Shown here: positions 28,806-38,046 of the stretch, one piece after another
Layout: the number at the start of each line of letters is the position of its first letter
Numbering within the stretch: position 1 is the first letter of the stretch
Assembly: GCA_024690725.1 (NCBI GenBank)
Contig: JAILOQ010000072.1
Location: 1-42,801 of the forward strand
Source: Lachnospiraceae bacterium
GTDB lineage: Bacteria; Bacillota; Clostridia; Lachnospirales; Lachnospiraceae
Reading direction: 5' to 3'
Length of the DNA: 42,801 bases
The notes under the pieces: model-generated
The model's input: only the letters and a program-made list of their open reading frames with translations
The model's database searches: none
What the model was told of the DNA's origin: nothing
Program-made: the position numbers and the translations under genes

Positions 28806-30296
28806 ATGGAACGGAGTTTGAAAGAACGGCTGCCCGAGGCGTTTATCGAGGAAATCCGGACGCAGCTGTCGGAAAAAGAAACCGAAGCATTCCTTTCGAC
28901 CTATGACGGGGAAAGCCTGCATGGGCTTCGTTTTCATGCGCAAAAGACGGAGGAAGGCGAGCGGAAAAGGGTTCTCGAAGAACTTGGCGTAACAAACGCA
29001 GAGGCGGTCAGTTGGGCCGAAAATGCCTATTATTATCCCTCCGATAGGTCGCCGGGAAAGCATGTGTACCATGAAGCGGGACTTTACTATATTCAGGAGC
29101 CGAGTGCGATGCGTACCGTGGCCTTATTGGCTCCGAAGCCCGGAGAGCGGGTGCTCGATCTTTGCGCCGCACCCGGCGGGAAGAGTACGCAGATCCTTTC
29201 CTGCATCGGCAAAGAAGGTCTTTTGGTGAGCAATGAGATCGTAGGCAGCAGAGCGCGGATTCTGGCGGGAAATCTGGAGCGTCTGGGCGCCGCAAACGCG
29301 GTTGTGACAAATTGCGCACCTGCGGAGCTTTCGGCGCGTTTTCCGTCCTTTTTTACGTCTGTGGTCGTGGATGCTCCCTGTTCCGGTGAGGGGATGTTTC
29401 GCAAAAACCCCGATGCGATCGATGAGTGGAGTCCGGAAAATGTCGGGATGTGTGCCGCACGTCAGCGAGAGATCTTAACGGAAGCCGCAAAAACCGTGAT
29501 GCCCGGCGGGCGTCTCGTCTACAGTACCTGTACCTTCGCCGAAAAAGAAGATGAAGCGCAGGTCAAAATGTTTTTGGAGGAGCATCCGGAATTCGAACTA
29601 CTCGCTTCGGAAAAACTCTGGCCGCATAAGGAGAAGGGCGAGGGGCATTTTGTTGCGCTGTTTTTGAAGCGCGGAACCCTGAATTTGGAGGAATTCACGG
29701 CACTTGCAGAACATGCGGGGGTTTTGGCGGAAAATCATGCACTTTCCAAAAAGCCCGGACACAAGTCCGGAAAACGCAGCAACGACAAGGGCTTAAGCAA
29801 TATTGACGAATGTGTCAGATCGTTCTTTTCCCGGGAATTGGCAATAAAATATGAAGAGTTATCCTATTTACGAGAACTTGTGTTATTCGGGGACGAGGTC
29901 TATCTCGTTCCTTCCGTAATGAAGAAATATTTGAGCGGTCTCAAGGTGGAGCGGGCCGGATTATGGCTTGGGACTATGAAGAAAAACCGCTTTGAACCCG
30001 GCCATGCTCTGGCGATGGCATTAAGAAAAGAAGATGCGCTGCGCGTCCTGAATCTCTCTGTTTCAGAGGATGCACAGCTTATCAAGGCATATCTTAGGGG
30101 TGAAAGTCTTCCTATATATAGGAGAAATTCCGAAGGGGAAAATTCTTTGCTTCTTATCACAAAAAAAGAAGAAGATCCTATGGAAGGCTGGACCTTGGTC
30201 TGTGTGGAAAACCACCCGTTGGGATGGGCGAAAACCGTGCAAAATCAAGCAAAAAACCACTATCCGAAGGGTCTCAGAAAAGAGATCACCGTCTAG
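28806..30296 (+). CDS. RsmB/RsmF (NOL1/NOP2/Sun) family rRNA cytosine-C5 methyltransferase
   Basis: VLDLCAAPGGKSTQI, VVVDAPCSGEGMFRKNPDAIDEWSPENV, GRLVYSTCTFAEKEDEAQV. Confidence 0.93.
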   Translation: MERSLKERLPEAFIEEIRTQLSEKETEAFLSTYDGESLHGLRFHAQKTEEGERKRVLEELGVTNAEAVSWAENAYYYPSDRSPGKHVYHEAGLYYIQEPSAMRTVALLAPKPGERVLDLCAAPGGKSTQILSCIGKEGLLVSNEIVGSRARILAGNLERLGAANAVVTNCAPAELSARFPSFFTSVVVDAPCSGEGMFRKNPDAIDEWSPENVGMCAARQREILTEAAKTVMPGGRLVYSTCTFAEKEDEAQVKMFLEEHPEFELLASEKLWPHKEKGEGHFVALFLKRGTLNLEEFTALAEHAGVLAENHALSKKPGHKSGKRSNDKGLSNIDECVRSFFSRELAIKYEELSYLRELVLFGDEVYLVPSVMKKYLSGLKVERAGLWLGTMKKNRFEPGHALAMALRKEDALRVLNLSVSEDAQLIKAYLRGESLPIYRRNSEGENSLLLITKKEEDPMEGWTLVCVENHPLGWAKTVQNQAKNHYPKGLRKEITV

Positions 30297-30361
30297 AAAA
30301 CATCTAAAAATTTTCAAGAAAAACAGAAGAATCTTCTATGTCATTCAAAAAAACCCGTTGC

Positions 30362-30367
30362 TATAAT
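30362..30367 (+). promoter_or_regulatory. -10 element (extended-type TGCTATAAT) upstream of the mglB-like gene
   Basis: TTGCTATAAT; no clear -35. Confidence 0.45.
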
Positions 30368-30447
30368 CGGTATTGTAAACGGTACGAGGACGAATCGTGC
30401 CGAGGGCTTTATCATTCATTAATTATTTCTAAAACAGGAGGGTTTTT

Positions 30448-31518
30448 ATGAAAAGAAAATTATTGAGCCTTGTATGTGCAGTAACAATGGTTGCCAGCTT
30501 ATTGGTTGGTTGCGGCGGCGCAACAGAGACAGCTGACACAGGTTCCGCAGACAGCGGCGAAGCAGCTTCTACAGAAGCAAGCGGTGATTATGCAGACATG
30601 AAAGTCGGCGTATGTATCTATCAGTTCTCCGATAACTTCATGACACTGTTCCGTAACGAGTTACAGAGCTACCTGATCAGCCAGGGATTTGCTGAAGGCA
30701 ACATTTCCATCGTAGACGGTGCTAATGACCAGGCTACACAGACCGGTCAGATCGATAACTTCATCGCAAGCGGTGTAGATGTATTGATCGTAAACCTTGT
30801 TAACTCTTCTTCCGCTCCTACCATTACAGATAAGGTAGTTGCAGCAGGCATCCCGCTTGTATATATCAACCGTGAGCCCGATGCAGAAGAGGAAGCTCGT
30901 TGGTCCGAGAACGGCTGGAACGTAACTTATGTAGGTTGCGACGCTCGTCAGTCCGGTACCATGCAGGGTGAGATGATCGTAGATGTAGGACTTGACAAGC
31001 TTGATATGAACGGCAACGGCAAGGTTGATTACATCATGATCGAAGGTGATCCTGAGAACGTTGATGCACAGTATCGTACAGAGTTCTCCGTTAAGGCTCT
31101 TACAGATGCAGGTCTTGAAGTAAACGAGTTGGCAGACGAAGTTGCTAACTGGGATCAGGCACAGGCACAGGAGAAGGTTCAGAACGCACTCGGTATGCAC
31201 GGTAACGACATCGAGGTTGTATTCTGCAACAACGATGCAATGGCATTAGGTGCTTTACAGTCCATCCAGGCTGCAGGCCGTACCGTAAACGAGGATATCT
31301 ACTTGGTAGGTGTAGACGCATTAACAGAAGTACTTGAGGATGTTATCGCAGGAACCATTACCGGTACCGTATTCAACGATCATATCGCTCAGTCTCACAG
31401 CGCTGCTGATGCTGCTATCAAGTTTGCAACAGGCGGAACAAATGAGTACTACATCGGTTGCGATTACGTAAAGGTTACAACCGAGAACGCTCAGGAAGTT
31501 CTTGACAGCTTAAAGTAA
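30448..31518 (+). CDS. mglB: Galactose/glucose-type ABC transporter substrate-binding lipoprotein (MglB-like)
   Basis: Lipobox SLLVGC; ligand-site motifs as in E. coli GGBP: SDNF, NLVN, ANWDQAQ, CNNDAMALGAL, GVDALTE, GTVFND; Ca-loop-like DMNGNGKVD. Confidence 0.9.
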   Translation: MKRKLLSLVCAVTMVASLLVGCGGATETADTGSADSGEAASTEASGDYADMKVGVCIYQFSDNFMTLFRNELQSYLISQGFAEGNISIVDGANDQATQTGQIDNFIASGVDVLIVNLVNSSSAPTITDKVVAAGIPLVYINREPDAEEEARWSENGWNVTYVGCDARQSGTMQGEMIVDVGLDKLDMNGNGKVDYIMIEGDPENVDAQYRTEFSVKALTDAGLEVNELADEVANWDQAQAQEKVQNALGMHGNDIEVVFCNNDAMALGALQSIQAAGRTVNEDIYLVGVDALTEVLEDVIAGTITGTVFNDHIAQSHSAADAAIKFATGGTNEYYIGCDYVKVTTENAQEVLDSLK

Positions 31519-31537
31519 GAAGCAATTAAAACCGAAG

Positions 31538-31570
31538 ATGCGGGCACAGCCCATGTGCCCGCATTTTTTT
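31538..31570 (+). terminator. Intra-operon terminator/attenuator between mglB and mglA
   Basis: ATGCGGGCAC agcccat GTGCCCGCATTTTTTT. Confidence 0.88.
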
Positions 31571-31594
31571 CATATAACGAGAGGATAGAGGGAT

Positions 31595-33124
31595 ATGGCA
31601 GATTACAAATTGGAATTAAAAGGCGTATGCAAGTCATTCCCCGGTGTTAAGGCACTTGACGGCGTACAGCTTGCTGTAAGACCCGGTACAGTGCACGCAC
31701 TCATGGGAGAGAACGGCGCCGGCAAATCGACGTTGATGAAATGTCTCTTCGGAATCTATAAGATGGACGAAGGCGAAATCTATATTGACGGAGAAAAGAC
31801 GGATATCTTAAATCCTGATGATGCCATGAAAAAGGGAATCGCAATGGTGCATCAGGAGCTTCAGCCTGTATTGGCCAGAAGCGTAGGAGAAAACTTATAC
31901 TTAGGACGGTTCCCGACACATAATTATGGTCCTTTAAAAGTGATCGATCATAAGAAGATGTATGCAGAGACAGAGCGATGGCTCAAAGAATTGGAAATGG
32001 ATTTTGATCCGAAAGCACCCCTTGGTTCGTTGTCCATCGGGCAGATGCAATCGGTAGAGATCGCAAAAGCGGTTTCCCATGATGCAAAGGTGATCATTTT
32101 CGATGAGCCCACATCGTCCCTTTCAGATAAAGAAGTAGAAGCACTGTTTCGTATCATGAATATGTTAAGAGACAGAGGCGTAGCGATGATCTATATCTCC
32201 CATAAGATGGATGAGATCAAGAGAATCGCTGATGACATCACTGTCATGCGAGACGGTACCTATGTAGGAACCTGGCCCGCAGCAGAGATGAGTACCGACC
32301 AGATCATTGCTAAGATGGTAGGTAGAGAGCTTACCAACGTATATCCCGAAAGAGAGAGCAATATCGGGGAGGTTGTCTTAGAAGTCAATGACTTAAGCTC
32401 CATTCACGAAAAATCCTTCCAGGATATCTCCTTTACCTTGAGAAAAGGTGAGATCTTAGGATTCGGCGGTTTGGTAGGTGCACAGAGAACCGAGCTTATG
32501 GAGGGTATCTTCGGTATCCGCCATATCGCAAAGGGAGAGATCAAGGTGCACGGAAAACCGGTTAATATCAAAAAGTCCAAGGATGCCATGAATGCGAAGA
32601 TCGGTATGATCACAGAGGATCGCCGCGGAAACGGTATTTTCGGATGCTTGTCCATTAAGGATAACGTAGGTGTTTCTGTATATAACAAGTACTTAAATGC
32701 AGGCTTTATCCTGGACCACGGAAAGATCAACAAGATCGTAGATGACAGCATTGAAAGACTGAGTATCAAGACACCGAGTATGCAGGAGCATATTCAGAAC
32801 CTTTCGGGTGGTAATCAGCAGAAGGTTATCATTTCCAGATGGCTGGCCAATGATCCGGATATCCTGATCATGGATGAGCCTACAAGAGGTATTGATGTCG
32901 GTGCAAAGCACGAGATCTACGAGATTATGGCAGATCTTGCAAAGCAGGGCAAGGCGATCATCATGATTTCCTCCGAAATGCCTGAACTTTTGGGCATGTC
33001 AGATCGTGTCTATGTAATGTGTAACGGCCATATCACGGGCGAGATCACAGTGAAAGAAGACATGAACCAGGAGAAGGTTATGAGCTATGCAACGATGTTT
33101 AGTCAGACTGCGGTCAAAGAATAA
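31595..33124 (+). CDS. mglA: Sugar ABC transporter ATP-binding protein (two NBDs, MglA-like)
   Basis: GENGAGKSTLMKCLFG, LSIGQMQSVEIAKAVS, IIFDEPTSSLS, second-half LSGGNQQKVIISRWL, ILIMDEPTRGIDVGAKHEIY. Confidence 0.95.
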   Translation: MADYKLELKGVCKSFPGVKALDGVQLAVRPGTVHALMGENGAGKSTLMKCLFGIYKMDEGEIYIDGEKTDILNPDDAMKKGIAMVHQELQPVLARSVGENLYLGRFPTHNYGPLKVIDHKKMYAETERWLKELEMDFDPKAPLGSLSIGQMQSVEIAKAVSHDAKVIIFDEPTSSLSDKEVEALFRIMNMLRDRGVAMIYISHKMDEIKRIADDITVMRDGTYVGTWPAAEMSTDQIIAKMVGRELTNVYPERESNIGEVVLEVNDLSSIHEKSFQDISFTLRKGEILGFGGLVGAQRTELMEGIFGIRHIAKGEIKVHGKPVNIKKSKDAMNAKIGMITEDRRGNGIFGCLSIKDNVGVSVYNKYLNAGFILDHGKINKIVDDSIERLSIKTPSMQEHIQNLSGGNQQKVIISRWLANDPDILIMDEPTRGIDVGAKHEIYEIMADLAKQGKAIIMISSEMPELLGMSDRVYVMCNGHITGEITVKEDMNQEKVMSYATMFSQTAVKE

Positions 33125-33139
33125 CAGGAGGGAAGTCAG

Positions 33140-34129
33140 ATGACAAAGACGAAAAATCAGAAAATAAAAGATTTTTTAATCAATAATGGTGTTATCATCA
33201 TCATGTTCATTCTGGTAATCTATACCAGTGTTACATCAAGCAATTTCTTTACCGTGAATAACGGTTTGAACATTTTGGCAAACATGAGTTACCGTTTGGT
33301 AATCGCATTAGGTATTGCAGGCTGCGTTATTACCGCAGGGTGCGACCTTTCGGCAGGTCGTATGATCGGTTTTGCAGCTTGTATCGCAGGTACCCTATTG
33401 CAGAAAGCCGATTATGCGGGTAAGTTTTATCCGGATATGCAGCCCTTAAACGTTTTCTTGGTATTGCTCATCGTAGTAGCGATCACAGGCTGCTTCGGAG
33501 CCATTACAGGCTTCTTTATCGCACACCTGTCCGTTCCTCCCTTCATCGCCACGCTGGCAATGATGGAAATCGTTTACGGTCTCGCACTCATCTACACCGG
33601 AGCTACACCGCTTGGCGGATATGTAACAGAGTACACGAACATTGCGAACGGCAGATTCCTTGGTTTAAGTTATCTGATCTGGATCGCATTGGCTGTAGCG
33701 GCACTTACCTGGTTCATCTTTAACATGACCAGACACGGCAAGTATATGTATGCGATCGGCGGAAATCCGCAGGCTGCAGAAGTTGCCGGCGTACCGGTTA
33801 AGACAACGATGATCCTCATCTACATGAAGGCGGCTATGATGTATGGTCTTGCAGGTTTCATGTTGGGTGCAAAGGCCGGCGGTGCCAGCGTCAACTTAGG
33901 TTACGGCTATGAGATGGAGGCCATTGCAGCATGTACCATCGGTGGTGTATCCGTAACAGGTGGACGTGGTAAAGTAAGTTCCGCTTTGGTCGGTGTTGCC
34001 GTATTCGAGCTGTTAAAAGCAGCACTGCAGTACTTAGGTGTAGATGCGAATGCACAGTACATTGCGATCGGTATCGTAATCTTCATCGCAATCTCGCTTG
34101 ATATCAGAAAGTACGTTGCTAAGAAGTAA
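33140..34129 (+). CDS. mglC: Sugar ABC transporter permease (MglC-like)
   Basis: GCVITAGCDLSAGRMIG, GGNPQAAEVAGVPV, AIAACTIGGVSVTGGRGKVSSALVGV; immediately downstream of mglA. Confidence 0.94.
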   Translation: MTKTKNQKIKDFLINNGVIIIMFILVIYTSVTSSNFFTVNNGLNILANMSYRLVIALGIAGCVITAGCDLSAGRMIGFAACIAGTLLQKADYAGKFYPDMQPLNVFLVLLIVVAITGCFGAITGFFIAHLSVPPFIATLAMMEIVYGLALIYTGATPLGGYVTEYTNIANGRFLGLSYLIWIALAVAALTWFIFNMTRHGKYMYAIGGNPQAAEVAGVPVKTTMILIYMKAAMMYGLAGFMLGAKAGGASVNLGYGYEMEAIAACTIGGVSVTGGRGKVSSALVGVAVFELLKAALQYLGVDANAQYIAIGIVIFIAISLDIRKYVAKK

Positions 34130-34183
34130 TTCCCGATGTATTTGGGAGTAGCGCACCTTTGTGCTTTCGTTATATAATGGATG

Positions 34184-34207
34184 AGGGACGTGAATCTCCA
34201 CGTCCCT
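34184..34207 (+). other. Perfect hairpin at the predicted 5' end of the downstream transcript
   Basis: AGGGACGTG aatctc CACGTCCCT, 5 bp after a TATAAT hexamer (34173-34178). Confidence 0.6.
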
Positions 34208-34234
34208 TATCTGATTTTAAGGAGAGAATTGTTC

Positions 34235-34543
34235 ATGGATATGCAAACATTGATCGAGCAGGCGGGGATCCCGTTCATGCTGTTTTTAATCTGTATGTAT
34301 TATGCGTTTCGCCTGATGGTATTTAAGGATGACGCAAGTGTCAGAGGAAAAGATAAGCCCCCGCTTAAGGAAAAAGAAAAATATTGCAGATACGCAGGGC
34401 TGATCATCATATTTTTCGGTGTAGCAAGTCTTATTATGGCTTTGCTCACGATGGTAAACGTATATGCGGCACTTATCGAGATTTCGGTTGCCACATTGAT
34501 CATGATCGTTTTGTGGAAGCGCATGACGGATACGATCGAGTAA
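34235..34543 (+). CDS. Small hypothetical membrane protein (about 3 TM segments)
   Basis: MDMQTLIEQAGIPFMLFLICMYYAFRLMVF...YAGLIIIFFGVASLIMALLTMVNVYAALIEISVATLIMIVLW; RBS aaggagag before ATG 34235. Confidence 0.75.
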   Translation: MDMQTLIEQAGIPFMLFLICMYYAFRLMVFKDDASVRGKDKPPLKEKEKYCRYAGLIIIFFGVASLIMALLTMVNVYAALIEISVATLIMIVLWKRMTDTIE

Positions 34544-34591
34544 GGAAAGGAAGCGACAAAACGGCAGGCAGAAGGTAATAAGGGGAACACT

Positions 34592-36196
34592 ATGAATCAG
34601 TACAAAGTAATGCTGGTAGATGATGAAGAAGAGGTAATTCAGGCTATTTCCCGTAAACTGAACTGGGAAGAGATGGGATTTTCCTATCCCACCTACGCCC
34701 ACAACGGGATTGAGGCGTTGGAGATGGCGGAAGAGCAACGTCCCGACGTTGTCATGACCGATATTCATATGCCCTATATGGACGGGCTTGAACTGGGCAG
34801 ATGTCTGAAGGAACAGTATCCCAACATTCGTATCATCATCTTTTCCGGTTTCGATGAATTTGAATATGCAAAAGAAGCCATCCGGTTAGAGGTTGACGAA
34901 TATATCTTAAAGCCGATCGATGCCGGAGAACTCAGCAAACTCTTTGCAAAGGTCCATTCCATTCTGGATAAGCAATTGGACGAAAAGCAAAACGTTGAAA
35001 AGCTCACGGCGTATTACATGCAAAGCCTTCCGATGTTAAAGGAAAGCTTCTTTGTTTCTCTCGTCGAGGGGCAGGTCACGGAGCAGCTTTTGGAAAGTGC
35101 GTATCGGGAGTTTTTGGAAGAATTGCAGGGACCGTTGTTCTTTGTGGGGATCCTCCACGTCAGTATGACCGAGATCCCGGAGAATATGACCTATCCCCTG
35201 TTAAATATCTCCGTACAGAAGCTGGCGGAAGAGCGCTTGCTTGAAAAATGGAAGGGGCAGATGTTCTCCTATCAGGGCAATCATGTGGTCCTCTTCCAGG
35301 TGACAGATGCGTCACGTGCAACGGAACTCACCAATGACTGCGATCAATTCTGCCGTTTGGCGGATTCGGTATGTAAGGCGAAGGTAACCGTTGGAATCGG
35401 TACCGGGACAAAGAAGGTGACCGATATCGGAAAGTCTTATCGCGGTGCGAGAGATGCGGTGAGTTACCGCAGCATCTACGGTTCCGGACAGGCCATTAAT
35501 ATTGCCGAGGTCGTACCGGGGACCGGGCAGACCGGAGAGCAGTCCGCAGAGGATGATCTGAACCGGATCTTCCACAGCATCAAGGTGGACAGTGCCGAGC
35601 AGGTGCAAAAAGAAGCGCAGTCCTTTATGTCCCGAGGTCTGAAAGAGCAGGAAAATCTGTTTGCACAACGGTTCTTTTTGATGCAGGCGATCAGTGAACT
35701 TTACCGTTTCCTTACGGAACACGAGATTGCCGTTGATGCCATATTCTCGGTGGATACCGATGTGTATGCCGCGGCTCTTCAGATGGAGCCGGAGGAACTG
35801 ACACAGTGGTTTGTTTCCCGTTGCCTGAAGCTGCAGGAGTGCATGAAGGAGCGGCGCAGCGACAGCACCAAATCCTTTGTCGGTCAGGCCATCGATTACG
35901 TGCATGAGCACTATGCCGATCAGGATCTTTCCACCGATGGCATTTGTTCTCATTTAGGACTGAGCAATGCGTATTTTTCCACGGTATTCAAGAAGACGAC
36001 CGGTAAGAGTTTTGTCGGCTTCCTTACGGATTACCGAATGGAGATCGCTGTGGATCTTTTGATGAATCGGGATGAGAAGACCTATATCATAGCAGAAAAA
36101 GTGGGGTATTCCGATCCCAATTATTTCAGTTATGTGTTTAAAAAACAGTTTGGCATGAGTCCTTCCAAATATAAAGCGGAGCAGTTGAAAGCATGA
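34592..36196 (+). CDS. YesN-type response regulator with AraC-family HTH output
   Basis: REC: VMLVDDEEEVIQAI...VVMTDIHMPYMDGLEL...YILKPI; C-terminal AraC HTH: LSTDGICSHLGLSNAYFSTVFKKTTGKSFVGFLTDYRMEIAVDLL...VGYSDPNYFSYVFKKQFGMSPSKYK. Confidence 0.95.
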   Translation: MNQYKVMLVDDEEEVIQAISRKLNWEEMGFSYPTYAHNGIEALEMAEEQRPDVVMTDIHMPYMDGLELGRCLKEQYPNIRIIIFSGFDEFEYAKEAIRLEVDEYILKPIDAGELSKLFAKVHSILDKQLDEKQNVEKLTAYYMQSLPMLKESFFVSLVEGQVTEQLLESAYREFLEELQGPLFFVGILHVSMTEIPENMTYPLLNISVQKLAEERLLEKWKGQMFSYQGNHVVLFQVTDASRATELTNDCDQFCRLADSVCKAKVTVGIGTGTKKVTDIGKSYRGARDAVSYRSIYGSGQAINIAEVVPGTGQTGEQSAEDDLNRIFHSIKVDSAEQVQKEAQSFMSRGLKEQENLFAQRFFLMQAISELYRFLTEHEIAVDAIFSVDTDVYAAALQMEPEELTQWFVSRCLKLQECMKERRSDSTKSFVGQAIDYVHEHYADQDLSTDGICSHLGLSNAYFSTVFKKTTGKSFVGFLTDYRMEIAVDLLMNRDEKTYIIAEKVGYSDPNYFSYVFKKQFGMSPSKYKAEQLKA

Positions 36197-38046
36197 TCAA
36201 AGAAAAATGCCCGCTTGCGGGCGTAAAAGAACCGCATAGATGGAAGTGGCAGAGCAATATCCGTTCCGCGATCCTTTTTCCGTTCTCCCTTGTTTCCCTG
36301 CTCGGTATGTTGATCCTGGCGGTAGCCATGTATTATCAGTTCACCGGCTACATTAAGAACGGTGCCACGGAGAACGCGACGCTTCTTTTGGAACAGGCGG
36401 TCGTGAACTTAGAGAGCTACTTGAGCAACATGCGACGGATGTCGGATGCGATGTATTATGATGTCATTAAATCAAAGGATCTCGCCGAAGAGAGCGTAGA
36501 TGATGAGATGAATCTGATGTATGAATCGAACAAGGACGAGCTGGTAAGCTTTGCACTTTTTGATTCTTCCGGAGAACTGTTAAGTGCCGCACCGAACGCC
36601 GTAGAAAAGACAGGGGTGTCGGTTCGTGATCAGAGCTGGTATCGCAGGGCCATGAGCCAGGTGGAGAACCTTCATTTTTCCAATCCGCATGTGGAAAATA
36701 TCTTTGAAGACAACAGTTTTCGTTATTATTGGGTCATTTCCCTGAGCCGAAATGTGGAACTGACCGTAGACGGTGTGCCGCGCTCCGGCGTATTGCTCGT
36801 AGACATGAACTACAGTACGATCGAGCAGATGCTAAGCAAGGTAAACAGAGACAATTCCCAGCAGTACGTGTATCTGTGCGATCGGAACGGCACGATGATC
36901 TACCATCCGGCCATGATGCAGATCAGTACCGGAATGTATGAAGAAAACAACAGTGTCATTCCGACCTATGAGGACGGCGTACACAATGAAACATTTAACG
37001 GCGAAAAGCGGATCGTGGTGGTGGACACCGTCAGCTATACCGGCTGGAAGCTGGTCAGCGTGATCCCGCTGAACAAGATTGAAAACAGTTATGCAAAGGC
37101 GCGTTATACCGCTTTTTTCCTGGGTTCCGTCGTATTACTCTTTATGATCATCTTAAACCAGGTGATCTCCGCCCGCGTGGCATCTCCGCTGATCAAGCTG
37201 GACGAATCGATCAAAAAGATCGAGGCAGGAAACATCCGTCCGGATATCTATATCGGCGGGCCTTATGAAGTGGCCCATTTGGGCAGGACCTTGCGCGACA
37301 GTTTTGATCAGATCAATCGCCTGATGGACGATGTCGTGACCGAGCAGGAAGAGAAGCGAAAGAGCGAGCTGGATGCCCTGCAGAGTCAGATCAATCCGCA
37401 CTTCCTGTATAATACGCTCGATTCCATCGTCTGGATGATCGAGGGACAAAGATATGATGATGCTGTCTTTATGATCACGCAGTTGGCGAGTCTCTTCCGC
37501 ATCAGTTTAAGTAAGGGCAAGACGATCGTTCCCTTAAAGGATGAGTTCACCCATGCGGAAAACTATATGAACATCCAGAAGATCCGATTTAAAAACCAAT
37601 TCGCAGTGAAGTTCGACGTGCCGGAAGAGATCGGAGAATACTGTACCGTAAAGCTTATTTTGCAACCGATTTTGGAAAATGCGATCTATTACGGTGTAAA
37701 GGACATGGACGAAGAGGGTGAGATCCTCGTTACGGCCTGCCTGGAAAAAGAAAGTGTTGTGATCACCGTAAGCGATAACGGCTTCGGTATTCCCGAAGAT
37801 CAGGTAGAGCTTCTTTTGACAGATGACAAGCGCGTCAGGAAGCATGGCTCCGGTGTGGGTCTCGTAAATATCCATTCCCGCATCCGTTTGCGCTTCGGCG
37901 AGGCTTACGGTCTTCGCATCGAGAGCGAGCCGGATGAAGGCACGAAGGTGCATATTACGCTGCCGGCCGTTCTTTATACGGAAGTCAATCAAAAGATGTT
38001 GGAACGCGGCGAATATCGAAAAGGAGGGAAAGCCAATGAAGAATAA
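36193..38046 (+). CDS. YesM-type sensor histidine kinase (extracellular Cache-like sensor, HAMP, HisKA_7TM-like/HATPase)
   Basis: Two TM segments flanking an extracellular region, HAMP-like region, SQINPHFLYNTLDSIVWM, LILQPILENAIYYGVK, DNGFGIPED, GSGVGLVNIHSRI. Start overlaps the regulator stop by 4 bp. Confidence 0.95.
   Translation: MIKEKCPLAGVKEPHRWKWQSNIRSAILFPFSLVSLLGMLILAVAMYYQFTGYIKNGATENATLLLEQAVVNLESYLSNMRRMSDAMYYDVIKSKDLAEESVDDEMNLMYESNKDELVSFALFDSSGELLSAAPNAVEKTGVSVRDQSWYRRAMSQVENLHFSNPHVENIFEDNSFRYYWVISLSRNVELTVDGVPRSGVLLVDMNYSTIEQMLSKVNRDNSQQYVYLCDRNGTMIYHPAMMQISTGMYEENNSVIPTYEDGVHNETFNGEKRIVVVDTVSYTGWKLVSVIPLNKIENSYAKARYTAFFLGSVVLLFMIILNQVISARVASPLIKLDESIKKIEAGNIRPDIYIGGPYEVAHLGRTLRDSFDQINRLMDDVVTEQEEKRKSELDALQSQINPHFLYNTLDSIVWMIEGQRYDDAVFMITQLASLFRISLSKGKTIVPLKDEFTHAENYMNIQKIRFKNQFAVKFDVPEEIGEYCTVKLILQPILENAIYYGVKDMDEEGEILVTACLEKESVVITVSDNGFGIPEDQVELLLTDDKRVRKHGSGVGLVNIHSRIRLRFGEAYGLRIESEPDEGTKVHITLPAVLYTEVNQKMLERGEYRKGGKANEE

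Noticed and set aside
28503-29072. 189-aa minus-strand ORF across the HMA gene and methyltransferase start
   Set aside because: It crosses the feo terminator and two supported genes; no motif.
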